Shown here one piece after another: positions 1-8,224 of a stretch of DNA of 64,000 bases. Source of the stretch: Vagococcus proximus (GTDB lineage: Bacteria; Bacillota; Bacilli; Lactobacillales; Vagococcaceae). The stretch covers positions 124,001 through 188,000 of the forward strand of contig NZ_JAPDSH010000002.1 in the NCBI RefSeq assembly GCF_029143285.1. Direction: 5' to 3'. Each line of letters starts with the position of its first letter. The first letter of the stretch is position 1. The notes under the pieces are model-generated. The model had not been told where the DNA came from. It searched no databases and was given only the letters and a program-made list of their open reading frames with translations. The position numbers and the translations under genes are program-made.

Positions 1-1
1 G

Positions 2-469
2 TTAGCATACCACACGGTAAGTATGTTACGTATTGCGAAATCATTGTGTAAAGAGTATCCAGAGCTAAATGAGTCGCTATTATATTCGGGTGTTATTTTG
101 CATGATTTAGGAAAAGTGATTGAGTTGTCAGGACCGGTTTCGACAGAATATACACTAGCTGGTAATTTAATTGGTCATATTGTACTAGTTGACGAAGAAA
201 TTAGTAAAGCCTGTGTTCAATTAAAAATTGATGAACGTTCAGAAGATGTTATTTTATTAAAACATATGATTTTATCACATCATGGCTTATTAGAATACGG
301 ATCACCAGTAAGACCACGTATTATTGAAGCGGAAGTCTTACATCAGATTGACAATATGGATGCGTCGATTCAAATGATGCTAGGTTCTGTTAAACAAGTA
401 GGACCAGGTGAGTTTACAGAACGAATCTTTGGTATGGACAACCGTAGTTTCTACCGCCCAAACGTATAA
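2..469 (+). CDS. yhaM: 3'-5' exoribonuclease YhaM family, C-terminal HD-domain part (5' truncated by window edge)
   Basis: The reading frame is open from base 2, so the gene starts upstream of the window and only about 155 C-terminal residues are visible. They contain an HD phosphohydrolase core: an HD pair in [11 protein letters not shown], then [13 protein letters not shown], then an [11 protein letters not shown] helix. This order fits the C-terminal HD domain of YhaM/CBF1, a Mn2+-dependent 3'-5' exonuclease acting on RNA and single-stranded DNA. The OB-fold half that normally precedes it is outside the window. The protein is expected to be cytoplasmic. The gene ends at a strong bidirectional terminator shared with the convergent ytpR-like gene. 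Other HD hydrolases cannot be excluded without the N-terminus, but the C-terminal ending is typical of YhaM. Confidence 0.8.
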   Translation, partial: LAYHTVSMLRIAKSLCKEYPELNESLLYSGVILHDLGKVIELSGPVSTEYTLAGNLIGHIVLVDEEISKACVQLKIDERSEDVILLKHMILSHHGLLEYGSPVRPRIIEAEVLHQIDNMDASIQMMLGSVKQVGPGEFTERIFGMDNRSFYRPNV

Positions 470-470
470 A

Positions 471-506
471 AAAGAGTTAACCTTTTAAAAGGTTAACTCT
501 TTTTTT
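471..506. terminator. Bidirectional terminator between yhaM and ytpR-like gene
   Basis: A perfect inverted repeat (472-501) has A-rich left and T-rich right flanks. It sits between two convergent genes, so it can stop transcription from both sides. Confidence 0.85.
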
Positions 507-1131
507 ATAATGTGTATGATGCAGCGTTAAAAGCTTCGCCGACTGTCATTGTTTCAGGTAATTCTAGAATACCTTTAGCTTCAGGTGCGTTTGGTACGTG
601 TAATTCTTTAGCAGAACAAATCATACCAAGACTTTCAACACCACGTAAAGCACCAGGCCAGATCATCATACCATCAGGCATCATAGCACCAGGTTTTGCA
701 ACCACGACTGTTAAACCTTGTTTGATATTTGAAGCACCACATACGATTTGTAAAATTTCTCCATTGTCAACTTCTGTTTGTGTAACAGATAGGTGATCTG
801 AATCTGGATGAGCTTCACATTCTTTAACATAACCAACAACAATCTTAGGACGACCATCATCTTCTAATGTTTCAGAGAAACCAGCTTCTTTTAAAGCTGA
901 ATTCAAAGTAGTGATGTCTTCAGTTGACGGGTAAACTTGACCGTTACCCGTCAGGTTTGGTAGTAATGAACTTAAATTGAAGAAGTTCCAACCAACCGTC
1001 TCATTTGTTTCTTCTACGAAAACACGTGTAATGTTTCCTTTTGATTCTGAAGCGACAGGGTTACCTGCAGCATTTGCAACAGTGACTAAAAGTGTGTCAC
1101 CAACATGTTCTTTGTTATAACTAAAAATCAT
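505..1131 (-). CDS. ytpR: YtpR-family tRNA-binding domain protein
   Basis: About 208 residues. The C-terminal half carries an EMAP/tRNA-binding (OB-fold) domain: IVVGYVKECEAHPDSDHL, then LQIVCGASNIKQG, then MMIWPGALRGVES and ELHVPNAPEAKGI. These are the signatures shared with the N-terminus of PheT and the C-terminus of MetRS. The N-terminal ~90 residues match the DUF4479 region of Bacillus YtpR. I start at the ATG at 1131 (MIFSYNKEH) because AAGGAG lies at a good distance upstream; longer versions have no ribosome binding site. It is downstream of the universal stress, thioredoxin and PepA genes on the same strand, the usual ytp arrangement in Firmicutes. tRNA binding is predicted from the fold; the cellular role is not established. 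Confidence 0.88.
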   Translation of the reverse strand: MIFSYNKEHVGDTLLVTVANAAGNPVASESKGNITRVFVEETNETVGWNFFNLSSLLPNLTGNGQVYPSTEDITTLNSALKEAGFSETLEDDGRPKIVVGYVKECEAHPDSDHLSVTQTEVDNGEILQIVCGASNIKQGLTVVVAKPGAMMPDGMMIWPGALRGVESLGMICSAKELHVPNAPEAKGILELPETMTVGEAFNAASYTL

Positions 1132-1159
1132 GATAATCTCCTTTAAACCGTGATTAAGC

Positions 1160-1615
1160 TTATTTTTCTGGACGTACAACTAAAACGTCACATGGGGCAT
1201 GACGAATGATATAGTCACTGACACTTCCCATCATTAATTTTTCAACTGCACTGAGGCCAGATTGCCCAACCATTATTAAATCAGTTTTATGTGCTGTTGG
1301 CAAGTCTTCCGCCATTAAGGTCTTAGGTGAACCAAATGCTAAAATAGTTTCGACTTCATCGATTCCTTTAGAATGAGCGTATTCTTTATATTCTTCTAAG
1401 ACTTCTTTAGAGCGGTCTGTTTCTTGTTGAATTAAATCCGGGTTGACGAGTGAATATCCCATATTGCCATATAATCTGTTTTCGATAATATGAGCAACAA
1501 AAATTTTCGCTTTGTTTCTTTCAGCTACTGCAATAGCTTTATCAAAAGCCTCACGAGCTTGGTCACTACCATCTATTCCGACTAAAATACGTTGATATTC
1601 TTGTGTTTCTAACAT
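1160..1615 (-). CDS. Universal stress protein (UspA family)
   Basis: About 151 residues, one USP domain of normal length. It opens with YQRILVGIDGSDQAREAFDKA and closes with the nucleotide-binding loop VGQSGLSAVEKLMMGSVSDY followed by HAPCDVLVVRP. The G-2x-G-9x-G(S/T) pattern indicates an ATP-binding type. The ATG at 1615 is preferred over an upstream GTG at 1624, because AAGGAAGG would touch that GTG but is 8-9 bases from the ATG. It lies between ytpP and ytpR on the same strand and is probably co-transcribed with them. The role is general stress resistance; no specific ligand or partner can be read from the sequence. Confidence 0.92.
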   Translation of the reverse strand: MLETQEYQRILVGIDGSDQAREAFDKAIAVAERNKAKIFVAHIIENRLYGNMGYSLVNPDLIQQETDRSKEVLEEYKEYAHSKGIDEVETILAFGSPKTLMAEDLPTAHKTDLIMVGQSGLSAVEKLMMGSVSDYIIRHAPCDVLVVRPEK

Positions 1616-1637
1616 GTGACTCACCTTCCTTAAGGGT

Positions 1638-1955
1638 TTATTTTATTGCATCATTTAAGAATGTGATAACTTGTTCTTTTGTTTTACGTTCTTTGTTTAC
1701 AAGACGTGCCACTTCTTTGCCTTTGCTTGTGACAACAAAACTTGGGATGCCAAATATTGCCCATTCACCGCATAAATTGATAAATTCATCGCGATCAACT
1801 TGGATAAATTTATAATCAGGATACATTTCAGCAATTTCTGGCATAACTGGTTTGATAAAGACACAGTCGCCACACCATTCTGCTGTGAAGAAAAAGACGC
1901 AATTGTCATTCTCGACATAGTTTGCTAATTCTTCATATGACGTTGGGATAATCAA
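1638..1955 (-). CDS. ytpP: Thioredoxin-like protein (YtpP family)
   Basis: 105 residues with a thioredoxin fold: active site WCGDC at about residues 27-31 and the cis-proline loop GIPSFVV near residue 74. The usual thioredoxin WCGPC has Asp in place of Pro here, as in YtpP-type proteins, so redox potential and partners may differ from TrxA. The start appears to be TTG (1955): no ATG or GTG gives a full-length N-terminus, and AGTAGG lies 8 bases upstream, overlapping the pepA stop codon. The 9-base gap to pepA implies translation coupled to the upstream peptidase gene. Expected to be a cytosolic thiol-disulfide protein. Confidence 0.88.
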   Translation of the reverse strand: MIIPTSYEELANYVENDNCVFFFTAEWCGDCVFIKPVMPEIAEMYPDYKFIQVDRDEFINLCGEWAIFGIPSFVVTSKGKEVARLVNKERKTKEQVITFLNDAIK

Positions 1956-1964
1956 AATAAAAGC

Positions 1965-3041
1965 CTACTTTCCGTAAATAATTTCGTTTACTTTGTCAGC
2001 ATCTAATGTATTCATAATTGTAAGAACCATTTCTTTAGCTGATTCGTAATCTTCGATATTAAACATTGTTTGGTGAGTGTGGATATAACGTCCAGCAACA
2101 CCGATAACAGCACTAGGAACACCATCGTTAGCTAAGTGAGCCGCACCAGCATCAGTACCACCTTTAGATACAAAGTATTGGTGCTTAATGTTGTTACCCT
2201 CAGCAACGTCTAAGATAAAGTTACGCATACGACCTAACGTAATCATACCTGGGTCGAAAATACGAACTAAGAAGCCTTCACCTAAGTGACCGTAAGTATC
2301 TTTTTTACCATTCAAATCATTAGCAGGTGAGCAATCAACTGCGAAGAATAAATCTGGTTTAAATTTATTTGTAGAAGGTTTAGCTCCACGTAGACCAACT
2401 TCTTCTTGAACGTTTGCTCCAGCGATTAATGTGAAGGGTAGTTCAACATCTTTAAGCGCTTCTAATACTTCGATAACTAAGCTACAGCCGTAACGGTTAT
2501 CCCAAGCTTTACTGATGATATTTTTGCCATTGGCAGTTTTAATTGTTGTCGATTCGGGAACAATGCTATCGCCAGGACGTACGCCATAGCTTTCAGCTTC
2601 TTCTTTAGAATCAAAGCCAGCGTCAAATAAAATATCAGCTGCTTCTACTTTAGATTGGCCATCAGTACCTCGTAATAAATGTGGTGGAACTGATGAAGAA
2701 ATAACAGGATAGTTACCTTTACGTGTTTTTAAAGTATAACGTTGTGCTGAAACAACGTATGGATTCCATCCGCCTAAAGGAACAACGCGGAACATACCGT
2801 TATCTTGGATTTGTGCTAACATGAAACCCACTTCATCCATGTGAGCTGCTAACATAACGCGTGGTGCATTTTCAGCTTTACTTTTTTTAATTCCGAATAC
2901 GCCACCTAAACCATCGTATTCAATTTTGTCGACAAAAGGAGTCATTTCCTTAGTCATTACCTCACGAACATCGTCTTCGAAACCGCTTGTGCCTTGAATT
3001 TCAGTCATTTTCTTAATTAATTGAAAAGTTTTTTCTTCCAT
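1965..3041 (-). CDS. pepA: Glutamyl aminopeptidase (M42 family)
   Basis: 358 residues, normal length for M42 metallopeptidases. Metal and catalytic motifs are present: AAHMDEVGFM, a DNRYGCSL segment with the bridging Asp, NVQEEVGLRGA with the catalytic and metal Glu, and VSKGGTDAGAAH with a late His ligand in TH near the C-terminus. The family forms large tetrahedral cytosolic complexes that remove N-terminal acidic residues in lactic acid bacteria. It heads the pepA-ytpP-usp-ytpR group. The start ATG is separated from its Shine-Dalgarno sequence by a hairpin (reported separately). Specificity for Glu/Asp is inferred from the LAB PepA family. Confidence 0.93.
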   Translation of the reverse strand: MEEKTFQLIKKMTEIQGTSGFEDDVREVMTKEMTPFVDKIEYDGLGGVFGIKKSKAENAPRVMLAAHMDEVGFMLAQIQDNGMFRVVPLGGWNPYVVSAQRYTLKTRKGNYPVISSSVPPHLLRGTDGQSKVEAADILFDAGFDSKEEAESYGVRPGDSIVPESTTIKTANGKNIISKAWDNRYGCSLVIEVLEALKDVELPFTLIAGANVQEEVGLRGAKPSTNKFKPDLFFAVDCSPANDLNGKKDTYGHLGEGFLVRIFDPGMITLGRMRNFILDVAEGNNIKHQYFVSKGGTDAGAAHLANDGVPSAVIGVAGRYIHTHQTMFNIEDYESAKEMVLTIMNTLDADKVNEIIYGK

Positions 3042-3047
3042 AAATTT

Positions 3048-3072
3048 CTCTGCAAGTTGCAGAGCCCACCTC
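3048..3072 (-). promoter_or_regulatory. Hairpin between Shine-Dalgarno and start codon of pepA
   Basis: Read on the minus strand, GAGGTGGG (3072-3065) is followed directly by a perfect inverted repeat (3064-3048) and then AAATTT and the ATG. The linear spacing is far too long (23 bases) for normal initiation, but folding the repeat would shorten it to about 6-8. This is either a hairpin-compressed start or a translational control element. Confidence 0.55.
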
Positions 3073-3175
3073 GCTTTCGTATATTACCTACATTATAACG
3101 CATGAATTCGCTTTTTTATATGGTTGTTTTGAAAAAAGCTATGATACAATAGAGACAAAGAAGGAGTGAATGCCC

Positions 3176-3730
3176 ATGAAGGAAATATTGAAACATTACA
3201 GTCCAAAATGTGAGCAAGAGAAAGAAGCTCTGAAAAGGATTGATCTATTAGAAAATAACTTTAATAATCTTTTGTACCGAGAAAATGATTATGCTCACTA
3301 TACAAGTTCAGCTTTTATTATAAATAAAGATCGAACAAAAGTTTTATTTATCAACCATAAACTATATGATGCTTGGGGTTGGGTAGGTGGTCATATGGAT
3401 GGAGAAGATGATTTTAGAGCCGTCGCTTTAAAAGAGGCTCAAGAAGAAACGGGCTTAAAAAATCTTGAATTTTTATCAGAAGAAGTTGCAAGTGTGGATA
3501 TACTGCCGGTTGTAGGGCATTTGAAAAATAATAAATGGGTATCGCCTCATGTTCACTTGTCCCTATCATTTGTATTAATTGCAGATGAAAATGAAAAATT
3601 AGTTGAAAATGAGGAAGAGACTAATGGTGTTCAATGGTTTGAGATAATCGAGTTAGATAAAGTAGTAAAAGAAGAGCATATGCTACCAATTTATAATAAA
3701 CTAAAAGAGTTTAGCGAAGATCAAAAATAA
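3176..3730 (+). CDS. NUDIX hydrolase
   Basis: About 184 residues. The Nudix box is at roughly residues 72-95: GGHMDGED, then VALKEAQEETGL. It resembles the GX5EX7REUXEEXGU pattern but is one residue shorter in the middle, and Lys replaces the usual Arg of REU. The metal-binding EE pair is intact. The second ATG (3176) is chosen because AAGGAG is 9 bases upstream, against only 3 for the ATG at 3170. The N-terminal ~45 residues contain a helix found in several uncharacterised Lactobacillales NUDIX enzymes. Substrate is unknown; these enzymes typically cleave nucleoside diphosphate-linked compounds. It is divergent from pepA and followed by a small membrane protein gene. Confidence 0.88.
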   Translation: MKEILKHYSPKCEQEKEALKRIDLLENNFNNLLYRENDYAHYTSSAFIINKDRTKVLFINHKLYDAWGWVGGHMDGEDDFRAVALKEAQEETGLKNLEFLSEEVASVDILPVVGHLKNNKWVSPHVHLSLSFVLIADENEKLVENEEETNGVQWFEIIELDKVVKEEHMLPIYNKLKEFSEDQK

Positions 3731-3752
3731 AATTATCGAAAGAGGGGATATA

Positions 3753-4085
3753 ATGAAAAAAGAGTGGGAGAAATTAGGACTAACAGCAGGTGTGAGTTTA
3801 GCTTGTGGAATGGTATTAGGTGGTGGTCTAGCTTTAATGATAAATAAAGCTAAAACTAAGAGTGCAAGTGATGTATTAGAGGCTATCAAATTATCATTCT
3901 CAGAAGAGGGTTCAATTGAAGGGGCTTGGATTCAAATGAAAAAAGAAGAGCTGAGACGTTACGCTATTAAAACTAAAGTATATACAGGTGGTATCACTCG
4001 TCGAGAAGATGAGGTGCTTGTTCAATATGAGTTTATTGCGGACGCCTATACAGGAACAGTGATTGATATCTATAGATTAAATTAA
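3753..4085 (+). CDS. Small membrane-anchored protein with PepSY-like C-terminus
   Basis: 110 residues. Residues 8-30 form a glycine-rich hydrophobic segment (TAGVSLACGMVLGGGLALMI) suited to a single N-terminal membrane anchor. The rest alternates charged helix and strand and ends in DAYTGTVIDIYRL, which resembles the end of a PepSY repeat (DAxTGxVL). A PepSY-type inhibitory or chaperone-like extracytoplasmic role is possible but not proven. The start follows GAAAGAGGGG at good distance. It lies 22 bases after the NUDIX gene and before a terminator, so the two are probably co-transcribed. Confidence 0.75.
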   Translation: MKKEWEKLGLTAGVSLACGMVLGGGLALMINKAKTKSASDVLEAIKLSFSEEGSIEGAWIQMKKEELRRYAIKTKVYTGGITRREDEVLVQYEFIADAYTGTVIDIYRLN

Positions 4086-4112
4086 AAAAGCTCGCCTAGG
4101 CGAGCTTTTTAT
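4085..4112. terminator. Bidirectional terminator between small membrane protein and trmB
   Basis: AAAAAGCTCGCC and GGCGAGCTTTTT form a compact, perfectly matched GC-rich hairpin with A and T flanks, between convergent genes. Confidence 0.9.
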
Positions 4113-4762
4113 TTATCTTCTTTTGCTGGAAAGTAGGCTTCAACACGATTGATTCTGAATCCTTTAGTTGAGAATTTTTCTTCATATTCTGTTTTAATAT
4201 TACCTTCGAAGTTTGAGTTATGTAAATCTAGCCAAACTTGGTTGATAATCATCCCATATTGTGAAAAGCTCGCTAGAGAGTATTCAAACAACCCTTGATT
4301 ATCAGTTTTGAAGTGAATTTCGCCATTAGGAACTAAAATAGTTTCATAGGTTGCTAAAAATGTTTTATAAGTTAAACGACGTTTAGCATGACGCGTCTTA
4401 GGCCAAGGGTCAGAAAAGTTTAGGTACACTAAATCAACTTCTGCCTCATTGAAATATTCTGTTAAATCACGCCCATCGACTCTTAAAAGTTGTAAATTAG
4501 GTAATTCTTCTTCGATTAGTTTTTCAAGAGCAGTGACGATAACGCTTGTTTCAATTTCAATTCCAACATAGTTAATCTCTGGATTAGCTTTAGCCATTTG
4601 ATAAATGAATTGCCCTTTACCTGTTCCAACTTCGATATGAAGAGGTTGTTTTTTTTCAAAGCGTTCTTGCCAACGTCCTTTCCAAATTTCAGGTTCATTT
4701 ACAACGTATTGTGGGTATTCAGCAAGTTTGTCTTTAGCCCACGGTTTATTTTTAACGCGCAT
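4109..4762 (-). CDS. trmB: tRNA (guanine-N7-)-methyltransferase
   Basis: 217 residues, normal for bacterial TrmB, which methylates N7 of G46 in the tRNA variable loop using S-adenosylmethionine. The class I methyltransferase motif I is [10 protein letters not shown] (about residue 41). Next come VGIEIE, a VDGRDL acidic loop, and the family signature [16 protein letters not shown] (about residues 115-130). The C-terminus [11 protein letters not shown] is also characteristic. An AAGGAG site precedes the start. The neighbour upstream on the same strand is the ytmP-like kinase, the same pairing as in Bacillus and Enterococcus. Very confident assignment. Confidence 0.96.
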   Translation of the reverse strand: MRVKNKPWAKDKLAEYPQYVVNEPEIWKGRWQERFEKKQPLHIEVGTGKGQFIYQMAKANPEINYVGIEIETSVIVTALEKLIEEELPNLQLLRVDGRDLTEYFNEAEVDLVYLNFSDPWPKTRHAKRRLTYKTFLATYETILVPNGEIHFKTDNQGLFEYSLASFSQYGMIINQVWLDLHNSNFEGNIKTEYEEKFSTKGFRINRVEAYFPAKEDK

Positions 4763-4789
4763 AAATCATTCTCCTTATTTTTTCAAATT

Positions 4790-4827
4790 AAAACTCTCTG
4801 ACCATCTCGCATCAGAGAGTTTTTTTA
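4790..4827 (-). terminator. Hairpin between ytmP and trmB
   Basis: ACTCTCTGA (4793-4801) pairs with TCAGAGAGT (4812-4820). On the minus strand it follows the ytmP stop and is followed by TTTTAATTT, so it may partly terminate ytmP transcripts before trmB. The stronger T-run is on the plus strand. Confidence 0.6.
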
Positions 4828-5607
4828 ATAAATATATATTTCTTTGAGCAAAGCTATTTCGTGATTCATTAATTTGAAATTTTCATTTAAATAAGCTTGC
4901 TTAATTCTCAAGAGAAAATTGATACCACAGTACCAATAAATACGGTCCATGTCATCTTTGTTAGGTTCAATCCCATAAACTAACAACCAGTGATGCCAAT
5001 TGTGGTGCGCAACATAGCGACCTAAAATAGTTCCTAAATCACTAGCAGGATCAGCTAACATACTTGAATCCCAGTCGACTAGATAAAGACGACCTTCTTC
5101 TGAAAGAAGCCAATTGTGATGAAGGGGATCACCATGACATGCTCTAGGCTCAACTGGTTCAGGTAAGTAGTTTTCTAAATAGCGGAAAACACTTTCGAGA
5201 TATTGGTTGGTCCGAAGTGCTGTTGGTAAGTCATCCACATAGGCGCTTAGGAAGTCGAGAGCAGTCTGTTCTTCGCCTCCAACTTTTTTTAGCATACTTT
5301 TTAATGAGTCTGATTGATGTAAATGTTTCATGATGGTAATCACTTCACGGCTATTACCAACAATATCAGGAGAGAGTAAGCTTCCCTCTAACCACTCTTG
5401 AGCTGTAAGGATATCTCCATTACCAGTTCGTTTGGTCCAAATTAATTTAGGGGCAATGCCTTCCCTTGATAGTGCGGCTAGGAAAGGGGATGAATTACGT
5501 TTTATAAATACTTTTTCATCGCCAGAAACACCTAAATAAGTTTGTCCCGTTTCTCCTTTAATTGGTTGGAGAGTCCATTTTTTATCAAATTGAAAATCTG
5601 TAATCAT
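4825..5607 (-). CDS. ytmP: Phosphotransferase of the choline/aminoglycoside kinase-like family (YtmP)
   Basis: 260 residues with an APH-like kinase fold. The catalytic loop CHGDPLHHNWLL (about residues 159-170) has the Brenner-type HGDxxxxN motif, and YLVDWDSSMLADPASDLG supplies the metal-binding Asp of the DxD/DFG-like segment. The N-terminal lobe has a VFIKRN lysine. Members of this family beside trmB are widely conserved in Firmicutes and often annotated as thiamine or choline kinase-like; the substrate is not known from sequence. Expected to be a soluble cytoplasmic kinase. Its gene lies directly upstream of trmB on the same strand. Confidence 0.88.
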   Translation of the reverse strand: MITDFQFDKKWTLQPIKGETGQTYLGVSGDEKVFIKRNSSPFLAALSREGIAPKLIWTKRTGNGDILTAQEWLEGSLLSPDIVGNSREVITIMKHLHQSDSLKSMLKKVGGEEQTALDFLSAYVDDLPTALRTNQYLESVFRYLENYLPEPVEPRACHGDPLHHNWLLSEEGRLYLVDWDSSMLADPASDLGTILGRYVAHHNWHHWLLVYGIEPNKDDMDRIYWYCGINFLLRIKQAYLNENFKLMNHEIALLKEIYIY

Positions 5608-5706
5608 TTCGTCTCCACCTTATCTTTGGAATACACTTGTACCCTTCATTTTAAAACGTGAAACTGATGTAGTCAATAGATAGTGACTAAAGGGTAAAAG
5701 AATGAC

Positions 5707-6927
5707 TTAGAATCTCGTCATTTTTTGTAGTCGTTTTGGTAAATAAATAAAATGAAAGACTAGTACTTCAACAATTAGAGCCAAAATAATGAATCCTACT
5801 AATTTTTTATCTGGATAAAAAATTATGAGAGTTATTCCAATGATAACAGTTACAATACTCAGAATCTTTGTAACAAGGTTTTTAAAATTTTTATTTTTCA
5901 TCTGTGGCGTAAGAGGATAAAGCTGTGTCATTGTCATGTAATTAAATTGGTTAAATAACGGTATAAGTTGGAAACCAATTAGAAATAGTGACAATAATGA
6001 AATACCTAATACGAGAGGCCACTCTTTTAATGAGGCAACAATTAAAACTGCGACAACCGTGAGTCTGAAAACAAGACCACTGTATTCTGAACCTCGAATA
6101 AAACTACGCGCATACAAATAACGATACGTATTAGCATGTGTTCTAGAAATTCGATTTAAAATAGGGTCAAAAGCTCGACGGCGTTTAACTTTACCTGTCA
6201 TTCCCGGCACGTCTGTAAATAGATTGATAAATTGATAGATAGTCTTCATTCGTTGCTGTTCAAGCTCGACTAAACGTTGCCAATGAAGCGAGATGTTTTG
6301 CAATTTCTTCTTTTCAACGAGCTGATCGTAAGTTGTAAGAAGTAGGGCAAGGACAAGTCCGACAAGTGGCGATACATAAAGTGTCAGTGTTAATGTTGAG
6401 AGACTTACGACGCCCCATGTTATTAAACCAATTTTCAGTTGAGCTGTATCAATTTGAAAAGCATGTTGTAACAAACGCATCATATGGCTTGTTTTAAGCA
6501 ACCAAAGAATAAGACAGTATAGAACAAAATCAATTAGGGTTGAACGATTGATGGCTATTAATAAAGGCATTAAAACACCCGTCGTAAGTAACAGGCAAGT
6601 AAAGGGTAGCACCAAAGAATGTTTAAATGCTTGTTTTAAGTAGTCATGAAGTTGCATTTCTTTAGGCAATAAAAATAATTGGTCAGCTTCTTTTATAAGT
6701 GTTGCCAATTTTCCAGTGAGTAAGACTAAAAACCATATTAAAATAACAAATGGCTTACCAATAAAAAAATCGGGACTGAGTGTTTTAACGAAGTCAGCGT
6801 AGTAAAAGCCAAAGCCACCAATTAAAAAGGTAGAAACTAATACAATGTGATCATTAAATACATATTTTAAATAGCGCATTAATTTAGTTTGATGTTTGGT
6901 TAAACGGTCACGATAAAACTCTCTCAT
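5707..6927 (-). CDS. ecsB: EcsB-type ABC transporter permease
   Basis: 406 residues with multiple hydrophobic segments in two groups: about residues 30-190, then 285-405 after a cytoplasmic stretch containing RRAFDPILNRI. It matches EcsB, the membrane partner of EcsA. The Ecs transporter affects regulated intramembrane proteolysis, competence and secretion in Bacillus; its substrate is linked to peptide export or peptide pheromone processing. The gene begins exactly where ecsA ends (shared base), so translation is coupled. The position next to the divergent hit-ytxH and prsA genes is the conserved Firmicutes arrangement. Confidence 0.92.
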   Translation of the reverse strand: MREFYRDRLTKHQTKLMRYLKYVFNDHIVLVSTFLIGGFGFYYADFVKTLSPDFFIGKPFVILIWFLVLLTGKLATLIKEADQLFLLPKEMQLHDYLKQAFKHSLVLPFTCLLLTTGVLMPLLIAINRSTLIDFVLYCLILWLLKTSHMMRLLQHAFQIDTAQLKIGLITWGVVSLSTLTLTLYVSPLVGLVLALLLTTYDQLVEKKKLQNISLHWQRLVELEQQRMKTIYQFINLFTDVPGMTGKVKRRRAFDPILNRISRTHANTYRYLYARSFIRGSEYSGLVFRLTVVAVLIVASLKEWPLVLGISLLSLFLIGFQLIPLFNQFNYMTMTQLYPLTPQMKNKNFKNLVTKILSIVTVIIGITLIIFYPDKKLVGFIILALIVEVLVFHFIYLPKRLQKMTRF

Positions 6928-7664
6928 TATTTCGCTCCTTCTTCTTGTGTTAGAGCAAGATAGATATCATCTAAAGAAGAATTTGGAAGATTAAATTCAG
7001 CACGCAATTCTTCAATCGTTCCTTGCGCACGAACTTTTCCTTCATGTAAAACAACAAAACGATCACAGTATCTTTCAGCAGTTGCCAGTATATGTGTAGA
7101 CATTAAAATCGCTGCGCCTTGTTTTTTCATATCAGCCATTAATTCTAATAGGGCGTGAATGGCAAGTGGATCCAATCCTAAAAACGGTTCATCAATAATA
7201 TAAAGGCTAGGCTCAATTAAAAAGGCACAAAGAACCATTACTTTCTGCTTCATCCCTTTTGAAAAATGAGCGGGAAACCAGTCTAATCGAGTATCGAGTC
7301 TAAATGTTTGAAGTAGACCCTCTGCTCGTTTCATAGCGATATCAACGGGAATATCGTAAGCCATTGCTGTAATTTCAATATGCTCTCTTAACGTTAACTC
7401 GTCATATAAGACAGGGGTTTCTGGAATGTAACCCAATTTTTTACGATAAGTCTCAGGGTGTGTTTGTATGGTTTCATTATCGATCGATATGCGCCCTTTT
7501 GTAGGTGTTAGTAAACCAATTATCGACTTGATAGTGGTACTTTTACCTGCACCATTTAGGCCGATTAAGCCAACCATTTCACCATTTTTAACATCAAATG
7601 AGACATCTTTTAGAACAGGTATATGGCCGTAACCACCTGTGATTTTTTCTAGTTGTAAACTCAT
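6927..7664 (-). CDS. ecsA: EcsA-type ABC transporter ATP-binding protein
   Basis: 245 residues, a single ABC ATPase. Walker A is GLNGAGKST (about 36-44), the Q-loop region is GYIPETPVLYDELTL, the signature is the degenerate FSKGMKQKV instead of LSGGQ, Walker B is LYIIDEPFLGLD, and the H-loop is STHI. The SKGM signature is normal for the EcsA family. It powers EcsB, encoded immediately downstream with no gap. AGGAGG-like sequence precedes the start. Transcribed divergently from the HIT gene; the two promoters must lie close together in 7665-7790. Confidence 0.95.
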   Translation of the reverse strand: MSLQLEKITGGYGHIPVLKDVSFDVKNGEMVGLIGLNGAGKSTTIKSIIGLLTPTKGRISIDNETIQTHPETYRKKLGYIPETPVLYDELTLREHIEITAMAYDIPVDIAMKRAEGLLQTFRLDTRLDWFPAHFSKGMKQKVMVLCAFLIEPSLYIIDEPFLGLDPLAIHALLELMADMKKQGAAILMSTHILATAERYCDRFVVLHEGKVRAQGTIEELRAEFNLPNSSLDDIYLALTQEEGAK

Positions 7665-7730
7665 GTTTAGTCCTCCGATAATTTATTAGATTTATTATAA
7701 CATAAGGATATTTTAGTAGGGGAACAACCT

Positions 7731-7760
7731 TTGACAATCGGGAGTTTTTTAGCGTATGAT
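7731..7760 (+). promoter_or_regulatory. Sigma-A promoter of hit-ytxH
   Basis: TTGACA at 7731-7736 and TATGAT at 7755-7760 with an 18-base spacer, 30 bases before the HIT start codon. Confidence 0.7.
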
Positions 7761-7789
7761 ATGGACAAAAGTGGTAAAGGAGATTTGAA

Positions 7790-8224
7790 ATGGAAAACTG
7801 TATTTTTTGTAAGATTATAGAGGGAGATATTCCAAGTTATAAAGTATATGAAGATGAGCATGTTTACGCCTTTTTAGATATTACCCAAGTGACAAAAGGT
7901 CATACGTTAGTTGTCCCTAAAAAACATTTAAAAGATTTATTTGATTATGATGACAAGGACGCATCACAAGTGTTTTCTCGTTTACCTAAAATAGCAAAGG
8001 CTTTAGAAAAAGCCTTTCCAGAGATGGAAGGATTAAACATGGTCAATAATAATAAAGAATTAGCTTACCAAACAGTCTTCCACTCGCATATTCATTTAAT
8101 TCCAAGATATTCTAAAGAGGATCAATTCAGTTTGTCGTTTGGTAGTGTTAAAAATACAAGAACTCCTGAAGAAATGGCAAATATTGCAGAAGCGATTGCC
8201 GAGCAGGTGAGCTCGCATGATTAA
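7790..8224 (+). CDS. hit: HIT family hydrolase
   Basis: 144 residues, a single histidine-triad domain. The N-terminus CIFCKIIEGDIPSYKVYED is the standard HIT opening with two zinc-type cysteines. The triad is HSHIHLIPRY (about residues 102-111), and HVYAFLDITQVTKGHTLV provides the substrate strand. HIT proteins hydrolyse nucleotide phosphoramidates or AMP conjugates; the physiological substrate here is unknown. The gene is divergent from ecsA and overlaps the following ytxH-like gene by 8 bases, the same group seen in Bacillus, Listeria and Enterococcus. Confidence 0.95.
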   Translation: MENCIFCKIIEGDIPSYKVYEDEHVYAFLDITQVTKGHTLVVPKKHLKDLFDYDDKDASQVFSRLPKIAKALEKAFPEMEGLNMVNNNKELAYQTVFHSHIHLIPRYSKEDQFSLSFGSVKNTRTPEEMANIAEAIAEQVSSHD

